Positions 55,660 to 64,000 of a stretch of DNA of 64,000 nt are shown here, piece by piece; position 1 is the first letter of the stretch, and every line of letters begins with the position of its first letter. The position numbers were made by a program, and so were the translations under genes. The stretch covers positions 7,605,314-7,669,313 of the forward strand of contig CP136068.1 of the NCBI GenBank assembly GCA_032622095.1, written 5' to 3'. A model generated the notes under the pieces. It was not told where the DNA came from. It saw only the letters and a program-made list of their open reading frames with translations, and did not search any database. This stretch comes from Siphonodentalium dalli. Its lineage: Eukaryota > Mollusca > Scaphopoda > Gadilida > Siphonodentaliidae.

Positions 55660-56661
55660 CAGAGACGTGGCGACAAGGGGGGTTGGGGTGTCTCACCCCC
55701 CTTTGGTCAAAATTGTCAACAGTTGGAAATTTCATACCTGACAAAACATTAGTTGGAAATTTCACACCAACAATAGGTTGAACATGTGCTTGTAGTTTGA
55801 TTTTCAAACATTTTAATAGGGGGAATTTATTGTTTTTGGACCAAGATTTGCTTATTTTCTTTCTTTTGGTAAAATTTTTGGACTGAAATGGCCATCAGTT
55901 AGAAATTGTTCAACCTTATCTATATAGGGGGTGTCAGGTTGGAAATTTCCAACACATTGAAAGCTTGTGTCCTGGTCCCTACCCCGTGGCTAGTCAAAAA
56001 CTTCTAGTTAATTTAAGAAAACAATATTGTCGTACATTTGGTCAAAATTGTCACTGGAATTGTCATCAGTTGGAAATTTTCCAACTTAAGTCAGTTGAAA
56101 TTTCCAACTCTATGAATGCTTGAGTCCAGTCTAGATGCTAGGATTTTGCGATTTTCTTGTTCAGATTTCCAAATTTTCTCACACCGGGCCGAACCATGGT
56201 CGGCCCGGGGTGTCCTGGTCCCTCCCCGTGGCCAATACAAAACTGCTAATGAGTTTCTAGATGCTAGGATTTTGCGATTTTCTTGTTTAGTTTTCAAACT
56301 CTTCTCACACCAGGCCGAAAAAACATGGTCGGCCCGGTGTGTCCTGGTCTACTGTCCATAGTCGTGTGCATTTGTCTGGAGTTAGACCACTAGATGTTAG
56401 GATTTTTTGCAATTTTCAGGTTCAAAATATATGAATATTATCATACCGGGTAGATAGAACCATGGTTTATAAATAGGCTATTAGGCCTGTGAACACTTAG
56501 GTGCAATGAGGGAGGGAATGAAATTATGCAAAACCTTTGTTCTGATTCAAGGGGTGTTATGGTTTGATTCAAGGGGGTGTGTGCAAATGGAATTATGCAA
56601 AACCTTGTGTGCTCTGATTCAATGTTCACACCCCGAACGGAGACCCTCTAGCCACGTCCCT
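55660..56661 (+). mobile_element. GACGTGGC-family element, copy 4 (near full length)
   Basis: Starts CAGAGACGTGGCGACAAGG and ends CTAGCCACGTCCCTG. Collinear with copy 3, with its own spacing of the internal CACACCGGGCCGAAC module (two copies near 56180 and 56305) and the near-palindrome GGGCCGAACCATGGTCGGCC. Confidence 0.85.
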
Positions 56662-56896
56662 GTATGACGTAACGCAGACGGGTATATAGGTAAGGCACAC
56701 AAGGGTATAGTTCTGTTATGGCGTGGCAGGTAGCAAGCATGTTATGTACAGGCCCCTGTATTTCTGCCATTTGCAAAAAAATACATGCATTTGTTCTTCA
56801 ATTACTTGATTTTGGTTAATGGAATGCAGCATCAATTGAAACAGATCGTGGTTTTTGATGGTTGAGATTGGTGATCTGTTAAATCATCCAGTGCCA
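56662..56896. other. No feature recognised
   Basis: Spacer. Confidence 0.4.
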
Positions 56897-56961
56897 GCGA
56901 CGACATATCTCGTCGCCCGAAAAATGCCATCTGTGTGCCGGCGACGAGATAACTCGTCGCC
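56897..56961. repeat. Paired GCGACGA...TCGTCGC palindromes
   Basis: AGCGACGACATATCTCGTCG at 56897 and GGCGACGAGATAACTCGTCG (then CC) at 56940 are two near-perfect palindromes 22 bp apart centre-side, with matching flanks GTGCCAG/GTGCCGG. Confidence 0.75.
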
Positions 56962-58296
56962 CAACACCATTTTTATAACATGCTGCCTACTGAGCTAAAC
57001 TCACAAGTTGAAACATGAATGGTTTGAAACATGCATACTACAAGTCACATAGTGGAAGACACCTCAGTTTAATTTTTCAAATGGAGGGGTGGTCTCTATA
57101 TACGCGTATGCGCAGATTCAACTTGTACGTCATGATAACGCCGTTCAAACGACGCATCAGGCAGCTCCGCATGTTGAGGACTTTAGGAGATACAACAGTC
57201 CGAATATAAGTGGTGAAAATTGATGTTCTCTGTGGGCGTGACTAAGTTTATGATATGGCATAAGTGTGTGATGGCATAAATGGCACGAATTAACGACGCA
57301 TATCATGTTGTGATGGATTCCAGAATTATCTTATTTTTCACCAAAAAAGCGATTTTACCCCAAAATGAACCATGGAACATTGAGATACTCCAAAATACGC
57401 TTTCAAAAAGTGAGCTTATCCCCCATTTATTGTTTAGTTACGTTCCCGTCCAAAACTAGATGTAGGTGTTACTTAGGTAGTTGGATTCCATTTTTCACTG
57501 GTTTGATTCACGAAAAATCCTATTTTATCCAACATAAAATGATAATGTACACTATTACATGAAAAGGTAACAACGGCATGTTAACCACCGTATCAATACG
57601 AATATTTTGATATATAATTCAGTTTATTACTCTTCCACATATATGACTGGAATACCACTTTATTTACTTTCTGATGTGAACATATTACATTTTGGCAGCC
57701 ATTTTGAAAACGGTTGCCATGGAAACGGGAGAACCATATGACGAAGTCTACCCAAATTTTTTTGGAAGCCCTTGACCCAAGGTACATAACTTATATAGAG
57801 TCTGCTCTAGAGCAAGAAAATCCCACGGGGCTATAGGCTAGGGTCAGTATTAATATGTTGGCAATGCATGTCAACTCTCGGAATAATAACGAAGTTCCGC
57901 AATTGTAGGGGAGGAGTCAAAGTACACCTTCTGATATGAAAATGCTGGATATATCTCTTTCTTATGTTGGGTTTCTGGTTTATTATATATCAAACATTCT
58001 CCAAAGTAAATATCAAGTACATATTCAAATAGAAGTGATTTGTTTACGTTTTGATGGGTTATGTCAAAGACCCCTTCTTTTCTGAAAATGCTGCAAAACA
58101 CACATGTTTATATGACAAATGTATTATCCGGTGTGCAAATGCCATGCTCCTTTTCCAATGTGAGTTTAAACGTGATCTATGGAGGGGTCCTTTATATATG
58201 TTGTAATTGCAGAACTTAAAAATTGTGTTTGTGCCGTCAGCCCGGTCCTGCCGACAAATCAGGCACATCAAACATCTCTAGACGAGCCTCAATCCT
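56962..58296. other. No gene seen; diverged repeat at 58030-58275
   Basis: 58065-58130 and 58190-58275 (TTTTCTGAAAATGCTGCAAA, GTCAG-CCGG, CATCAAAC) resemble 58765-58865 in order, an old duplication split by the element at 58297-58689. Otherwise only short frames. Confidence 0.45.
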
Positions 58297-58689
58297 TCCT
58301 AGGGTTGGAAATTTCAAACCTGACGCCCCAGTTAGTTTGGAAAATTTCCAACTGATGACAATTCCAATGAAAAAGCTTTCTTAAATTAACTAGTAGTTTT
58401 TGACTGGCCACGGGGGAGGGACAAGGACACAAGCTTTCCAACCTGACACCATAAGGTTGGAAAAATGGACAATTTCCAACTGATAGCCATTTCAGTCCAA
58501 ATGTTTTACCAATAGTAGGAACATATGCAAATATTGGTCCAAAAACAATAACCCCCCCCCCCCCCAATAAATAGTCTGAAAATCAAACTACAAGAGCATT
58601 TCATGCTTATTGTTGGTGTGAAATTTCCAACTAAAGTTGTGTCAGGTATGAAATTTCCACCCCTAACCCCCTTGTCGCCACGCCTCTGT
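58297..58689 (-). mobile_element. GACGTGGC-family element, copy 5 (half)
   Basis: Minus orientation: the terminus reads CACAGAGGCGTGGCGACAAG from 58689, then family phrases TTGGAAATTTC, GGTGTGAAATT and a G run. It ends inside the element at about 58297. Confidence 0.75.
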
Positions 58690-59376
58690 GCTCAGGCTAT
58701 GCGTATAGTGCTTTTCATTTCATCTCGATAACATTTTGTGGCGGGGATCCAATCGGATTGCCCGCGGTCTTTTCTGAAAATACTGCAAAGCAACATTTCT
58801 TGCTTCATTTATAACCTAAAATTGGATTTGTTCCATCAGTACGGAGTACCCAGTCATATCAAACGTATGAACCATTCCGTATAGTTTGATTGAAATGGAT
58901 ATAACGTGGCGGCTGTTTAGGCGTTTGCTCCTCTTGTAAATAGTGTCAGTTTTAATATGTACACAGTCATAGATATATATAGTTATACATATAAGCAGTT
59001 ATACAAATATGTATGCATGCTATTATGGTATCTCACCTGTTACGATAAACACAGCAAAGAAAAAAACAGGTATCCCGAAACATAAAGGCATTTCGAATAT
59101 TCATAACCAAATATGCGTATAATTCCCTGCACTTAACTATTCATTCGTTCCATTATGAGTCTGTCTATATAACCGAAGCGACGACAATTTTATACCTTCC
59201 ATAGTGCACAGCACTTTGGCTCAGTATGAATAGACCCAACAATGCAGCCATGTAGCGAATCGCAAATAAGTCTCACTGTGAGCTTTCTTATCTGATATAA
59301 CGTGTCCCATCATATTACTTCCTGGTTGGTGGCGTAAAGCGCTATGATTGTGACATCGAAGCTGGTACTGTGATGC
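58690..59376. other. No gene seen
   Basis: Short frames only. Confidence 0.45.
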
Positions 59377-59379
59377 CAG

Positions 59380-60115
59380 TGACGTGGCTAGAGGATTTCC
59401 ATTGGTGTGTATCCACATTGAAATTTCAAACTGCCCCCATACACCGCCCCTCTTATACGACTCCAAACTCCCATGTTTGAGAAATTCCATTTGCAGCATG
59501 CAAATATTCTAACTTGTACATCAAACTGTTAGAAATATCCAACTCATATGATAGACACCCGCCTAATGTTGTTCATGATCGACACCCCCTAATGTTGTTC
59601 GTGATCGACACCCCCCTAATGTTGTTCATGATCGACACCCCTTTAGTCTTGTTCATGGTCGACACCCCTTAATCTTGTTCACGATCGACACCCCCTAATG
59701 GTGTTGATGATCCACACCCCTATTGTTGTTCATGATAGACAGCCCCTAATGTTGTTCATGATCGATATCCCCCTAATGTTGTTCATGATAGACACCCTAT
59801 AATGTTGTTCATGATCGACACCCTATAATGTTGTTCATGGTAGACACCCTATAATGTTGTTCATGATCGACACCCCACTAATGTTGTTCATGATCGACAC
59901 CCCCTTAATGTTGGAGATTGTCCAACTAATAGCAATTTCAGACCAAAAGTTTGACTAAATATATGCTACTGTTGGTCTAAAATAACAAATTCCCCACCAA
60001 TGTTTGGTTGGAAAATTAAACAATGACAACAATAATTATTGTAACCTATAATTATGCGGTGTAAGATTTACAACAATGTTGTGTGAGGCATGAAATTTCC
60101 AACTGTTGAACAATT
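59380..60115 (-). mobile_element. GACGTGGC-family element, copy 6, with internal minisatellite
   Basis: Minus orientation. The right-type terminus at 59380 reads CAGTGACGTGGCTAGAGG-ATTTCC, and family start text (TTGGAAATTTCATGCC, minus strand) lies at about 60080-60105. The usual middle is replaced by the repeat at 59552-59915. Confidence 0.7.
59552..59915. repeat. ~26-bp minisatellite, about 13 copies
   Basis: Unit CCCCTAATGTTGTTCATGAT-CGACAC repeats with single-base variants (GTTCGTGATC, CTTGTTCATGGTC, GTGTTGATGATC). It is confined to copy 6 of the GACGTGGC family and so arose after that copy inserted, or within it. Confidence 0.9.
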
Positions 60116-60615
60116 TGACAACATAAACAATCCAATTCATAATTCGAATACATCTTTAAATTAAGATATCGTGAGCTAGTTAATTTGGATTCATCGTCGC
60201 TTGGGCCGATAAGAAATCACTCCAACGCATGTTGAAACCACCATCCCCATGAAATAAAACGGCCAACTTGTCCAGATACATGAATCAGAGAACTCTCTAT
60301 TTGACCACACGCCTGTCATTCGATGTACCGCTCTCTGGCATACAAGGGTGCCTCTATGGCCAGAACGTTGTTTTTTGTTTGTCGTGAGGCCACGGGCGTT
60401 CCGATCAATACAAACAGAATGAACACGAACATGAAAGTATCAAAATTAACAGATTCACCCTGTACTGTGATTACTCTAACAGCAGAAATAGCGTACAACT
60501 CAGAAAAATAGGCTTTCCAAAGCGAGTATGACATTTTAACACCCCCTGATCATTTCAATGGCCATATAGACGGCCTTGTCATTATATCTGCACAGCATCG
60601 TCAGAAATAGTCAAT
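60116..60615. other. No gene seen
   Basis: Likely includes 3' untranslated sequence of the adjoining LINE (60.5-60.64 kb). Confidence 0.4.
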
Positions 60616-60719
60616 TTTCAATTGAATATAATGATCTTTATTCGAAAAAAAGAGTGTTTTTATGCATTGATTTTCCACTAAGATCGTCAGCGACTTGGAA
60701 TATGAAACAGCAACAACAT

Positions 60720-61310
60720 TTTTCGCTCTGTTGATAATGATTGACAGTACAAATTATAATGAATTTCGTCACCGATTTGGCCGTTGTTACATAGTGTACA
60801 TATTCGATCATCACGGGTGTACTATGCCACCTACCCTTTTCGATTGGTAATGAGTGGTTGCTTGTTCTGAATCGAGCTAGGGTAAATTTTATGTCATCAC
60901 GAAACTCGGAGATGTAATATTCCTGACCAAAATCCGGTTTTAATATCCTGTATATTTCTTCTCCGACTGGAACGTTTACACGATGCATTACACATTGTTG
61001 AATATATTTATCAGTCAGTTTATGTTTCACAAGCGATATGGTTATATTTAAACCTGTCAGAGCCACAACTAAGATAAGCCACACTCGTTTAAAATACTCT
61101 TCACTTTTCTCAGCCAAGGTGTGTAAAATCCATCAGTTTCGGATATCAAGAGGGCAGTTTGATACAGTTTTTGGGCGAGATAATTAACTGATTCGTTCAA
61201 AAGCTTGACCCAATAGCTAATTATCCTCACCTTAATGGTGACATCGAGGGAGTATCGTCCCAATGCACCGTATGCCATGAAGCTGGGAGTGCTGGATCTC
61301 AAGTGTTAAC
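60720..61310 (-). pseudogene. LINE ORF2 C-terminal region
   Basis: Segments FMAYGALGRYSLDVTIKVRI and SYWVKLLNES are followed, in a shifted frame, by HKLTDKYIQQCVM, GQEYYISEFRD and FTLARFRTSNHSLPIEKGRW. From family knowledge, the R-x-S-x-H-x-L-x-I-E-x-G-R-W block precedes the terminal zinc-knuckle of such proteins. Here the knuckle cysteines have decayed. Two frames are needed to read the region. Confidence 0.75.
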
Positions 61311-62150
61311 ATTTTACAAAATTTTAAATGCATCCTTTCTATGATGGATTTGTATCCTACTCCCCATATTTCTGATCAATAAATCAGAATGGGTAAAACC
61401 ATAGTGTAAAATAATCGCAATTGCGCATTTATCGATAGTTTGTGTAGACGTCCGATTCTGAAGACTTCATACATTGAATGGGTAGCCTTCCTAACTGCAG
61501 CGCGTTTAGCTTCTATAAAGGACCCATTTCAGGATAGAGATATACCCAAATAATTGAATGGGCAAGCCACTTCTAGATTGCTATTATTGAATAAAAGGCC
61601 AAGATGTTTGGGTTGTCACCCCCCGTGAGAAGTAAACTACCATGGTTTTTTTAATGTTAACCTTTAGTTTCAATATATGGCAGTATTCTTCGAAACAGTG
61701 CAACTGGTACTGCATGTCGTTTTTTTGATTCGTCAGCGTAAAATAAGACACACAATTTCAGATAACAGTCTATTTTCTCTCCATTTCATTATCAACTGTT
61801 CCCATTCCCTCCACATCTGCACTGGGTACAAGGAAAATAGAAATGGGGAGACATTAACACCCTGTTTTAAACCAACTGCGGAAGGGAACGGATCCGACTC
61901 TTGGCTATTTGCTAATACTTTCGACTTAACATTGTTATACATATTCACGATTACGCGATATATTTTACAAGTTATTTGGTTTAATCTGAGTTTATACCAC
62001 ATACCTGCTCTCAAAACTCTATCCAAAGCTTTGTCAAAATCTATGAATGCACAGAACATCTCCTTTTTTTTCTTATATCTAGCAATTTCAAGAAAATACT
62101 TAATTAGAAAAATGTTGTCAATGGTCGAGTGTTTTTTTTCGAAATCCTGA
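61311..62150 (-). pseudogene. LINE reverse transcriptase domain
   Basis: Minus strand: FCAFIDFDKALDRV is the motif with the first catalytic Asp, then GLKQGVNVSPFLFSLY the G-x-x-Q-G segment. After a frameshift LFYADES stands where Y-A-D-D is expected, so the second Asp is replaced by Glu. Further blocks KLKVNIKKTMVVYFSRG and FNYLGISLS complete the thumb side. Stops and shifts throughout. The enzyme would copy element RNA at a nicked target in an active relative. Confidence 0.85.
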
Positions 62151-62162
62151 CTGATTTTAGTG

Positions 62163-62893
62163 AATTACATTGAACATAATATGTCCTGGTCCCTCCCCCG
62201 TAGCCAGTCAAAAACTGCTAGTTAATTAAAAAAAACAATATTGTCATACATTTGGAAAACATTGCCATTGGAATTGTCATCAGTTTGAAATTTCCAACTC
62301 TAGGAAGGTTTGAGGCTAGTTTAGTTGATAGGATTTTGCGATTTTCTTGTTCAGATTTAAAAATTTCGCACACCGGGCCCAACCATGGTCGGCCCGGTGT
62401 GTCATTGTCCCTCCCCGTGCATGGCCAATACAAAACTGCTAATTTTGATCAAACTTGGGAACTGAAATCAGTTGGAGAAATTTCCAACCTGAGGGGGGGG
62501 GGGTGTATGAGGTTTGAAATTTCCAACACTAGGAAAGCTTCAGATGAGGCCAGTCCAGATGCTAGGAGTACCAATTTTATTGCATTGTTTTCAAAATGTT
62601 CTCAAACCGGGCCGAACAACCATGGTCAGCCCGGTGTGTCCTGCTTTCTTGCCCGTAGCCGTGTGCATTTATCTGGAGTTAGACCACTAGTTATTAGGAT
62701 TTATGCAATTGTTCAGGTTAAAATATTTAAATGTTCTGATACCAGGAATATAGAACAATGGTTTATGAATATACAGCATATTAGGCTTGAGCACTGATGT
62801 GCAAGGGGTGATTCTGATTGAAGGGGGTGCAATTAGAATTTTCCAAGGTGGACACCCCCTTAACAGAGACCCGCTAGCTACGTCCCTGTATGA
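62163..62893 (+). mobile_element. GACGTGGC-family element, copy 7, inserted in the LINE
   Basis: Left end already lies within family text (GTCCTGGTCCCTCCCCCGTA), so the first third is missing. The right end CCGCTAGCTACGTCCCTG is intact. It carries two copies of the GGGCC-CCATGGTC-GCCC near-palindrome (about 62376 and 62612). LINE coding sequence resumes on both sides, so it inserted after the LINE. Confidence 0.75.
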
Positions 62894-63011
62894 GTTTTCC
62901 CTCTGAATCTTTTAGATATTCGTTGCGTTTTCCGTCATCCGATGATGCTTTGTCTGACTTCAAACGGCTTATACAAGTGGCGATTTCACCCTCAATAATC
63001 GGTGTGTTAAG

Positions 63012-63242
63012 TTAATCCGACCTGTCCAAGATTGTAGCTGTGGGAGTATCGGTCGATACCCCATTATCACGGTCTAATGATATATCTGGATCATTGGGAT
63101 CGTGTGGTGTATTTAGCTGCTTAAAATGTCTACTGAACTCATCAATATTCACGCCAATATCTCGCGCAGTGTCGCGCCCCTTTACTGACTTCCAAAAAGC
63201 TTCCGGGTCGTGTTTATAAAGATGTTCCATCTTAATCTGCAT
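63012..63242 (-). pseudogene. LINE linker between endonuclease and reverse transcriptase
   Basis: Residues LYKHDPEAFWKSVKGRD and IDEFSRHFKQLN match the K-x-x-F-W-x-x-(V/L) and (F/Y)-x-x-x-F segments that join endonuclease and reverse transcriptase in LINEs. Ends in a stop just before the inserted element. Confidence 0.65.
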
Positions 63243-64000
63243 TTCATTTTCGTATATTCTAATTGATTTATTCAGGCACTTTTTATATTCATTCCCGCTC
63301 TGGTGGAGATCTGTTCTGTTGATATAACTGCGGCATTAAGGTAGACCCTTAGTTGCTTATTTTAATTGTTGCTCATACTGTTGCATTCGGGGTCTAGCCA
63401 GGGTTTGTCGTTTGTTTGTGTATGGTTTATCATCGGTTTTCTTGGAATAATGATTTCGCCAACCGAAAACGTTTAGGGCTAAAATTATTTACGTTTTATT
63501 TCGGAGCATTTTCCGATCGAATGATTTCATCAAACATTTGAATCGCTAGATCAGTGATAGCATAATTTATATGTCCGATGTATTCCTTACATCTAGCCGG
63601 TTTGGGTGTCCCTGAATCTCTATTATCTACGTTATCTTGCCGGGGTTTACGCTTCGATGTCAATGTGTATGTTAATTCACAGTGTGCGTCTGACCGTAAT
63701 GATCTGAACTCGCTTACTCCAAACGTTTTGAACGAACACTAACCGTCGGTGTTATAAATTACATAATCAGTTACTGATGAGTTTTTACATGTGAGTTTAC
63801 CCATTTTCGTATCCCCACCGAATATGCTATTTACAATTAATATATCAGATCTCCGACACATGTCTACAAGTAACCTGCCGTGGCTATTACCCGTTGTATC
63901 ACTGTTTTTTTTCCGTTTCAGCTAGAAACCAAATTCGGTTAGTCTAGATATATCTTTCTGTATCACTATAGTATCACTACATGCATCCAAATTATCTCTG
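63243..64000 (-). pseudogene. LINE endonuclease C-terminal part
   Basis: The minus strand reads, in pieces, NSHGRLLVDMCRRSDILIVN, GGDTKMGKLTCKNSSVTDYV, then SLRSDAHCELTY. This is the G-R-x-L-x-x-x-C...I-x-N...(F/L)-T...S-x-x-D-Y-(V/I) block of AP-type endonucleases followed by the S-D-H-x-x box, where the box His position has drifted (SDAHCEL). Several stops. The N-terminal half with the catalytic Glu lies beyond the window. Confidence 0.7.

Larger units (their letters stand above)
60616..64000 (-). mobile_element. Decayed non-LTR retrotransposon (LINE), 5' end beyond the window
   Basis: On the minus strand from 64000 downwards: endonuclease C-terminal part, linker, reverse transcriptase, C-terminal domain, and a 3' end with AATAAA at 60637-60642. 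The ORF is broken by many stops and shifts. A GACGTGGC-family element (62163-62893) interrupts it between linker and reverse transcriptase. Clade not assigned. The domain order and motifs fit an endonuclease-type LINE common in marine invertebrates. Confidence 0.8.

Noticed and set aside
60300-60535. Small membrane protein frame (MSYSLWKAYFSELYAISAV...)
   Set aside because: Hydrophobic but short, with an equally open frame on the other strand and location beside a LINE 3' end. No homology recognised.
61677-62150. 157-codon plus-strand frame with hydrophobic stretches
   Set aside because: It is the antisense of the LINE reverse transcriptase, whose motifs are clear on the minus strand.
1-64000. 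tRNA, rRNA or snRNA genes
   Set aside because: Looked for cloverleaf arms with A/B-box words and for conserved rRNA phrases. Nothing convincing was seen by eye. A covariance-model scan would be decisive.

Overview
The window is AT-rich, repeat-dense animal nuclear DNA with no bacterial-style gene organisation. Spliced immunoglobulin-like exons with consensus donor and acceptor sites, a spread of LINE, LTR-retrotransposon, MITE and foldback remnants, and dispersed repeats carrying CGTC/GTCC-rich tracts next to GCCATAACTCTTT-type text point to a marine invertebrate. A bivalve or other mollusc is my best guess, and amphioxus or hemichordate cannot be excluded. No complete host gene lies inside the window. 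Species assignment is inference, not seen.

Layout. 1-2029: a foldback element whose arms are tandem palindromes. 2.7-7.6 kb: a mosaic of decayed inverted repeats around a GCTTATTT core, interrupted by a TTAA-flanked MITE. 8.0-9.9 kb: two copies of a dispersed invertebrate repeat and two copies of a foldback family. 10.6-11.5 kb: repeated modules ending at a 100-N assembly gap. 11.6-20.13 kb: a GC-rich satellite of about 142 bp, about 42 forward units followed by about 18 inverted units, with a 10-unit higher-order repeat in the forward arm. 20.5-22.1 kb: an older diverged tandem repeat. 24.5-43.3 kb: Ig-like exons on the minus strand (24.6-24.8, 39.5-39.8 and three tandem V-like copies at 42.2-43.3 kb), possibly one gene with very long introns, scattered among MITEs and minisatellites.

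43.9-50.2 kb is a retrotransposon graveyard: a LINE C-terminal fragment, a gag/CCHC pseudogene on the plus strand, and on the minus strand the 3' half of a Ty3/gypsy-like element in the order integrase zinc finger, integrase core, TatD-type nuclease domain, polypurine tract, LTR. The TatD domain between integrase and 3' LTR is the most unusual coding arrangement here. 52.5-63 kb holds five of seven copies of a family with GACGTGGC terminal inverted repeats, a 1.25 kb foldback element with ~200-bp arms, and from about 60.6 kb to the right edge a decayed non-LTR retrotransposon (endonuclease, linker, reverse transcriptase, C-terminal domain, minus strand) into which one of those copies has inserted.

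Most apparent open reading frames are chance products, above all in the satellite, whose sequence lacks stops in several frames. No tRNA, rRNA, CRISPR array or prokaryotic operon was found. Coordinates of repeat edges are by eye and may be off by several bases.
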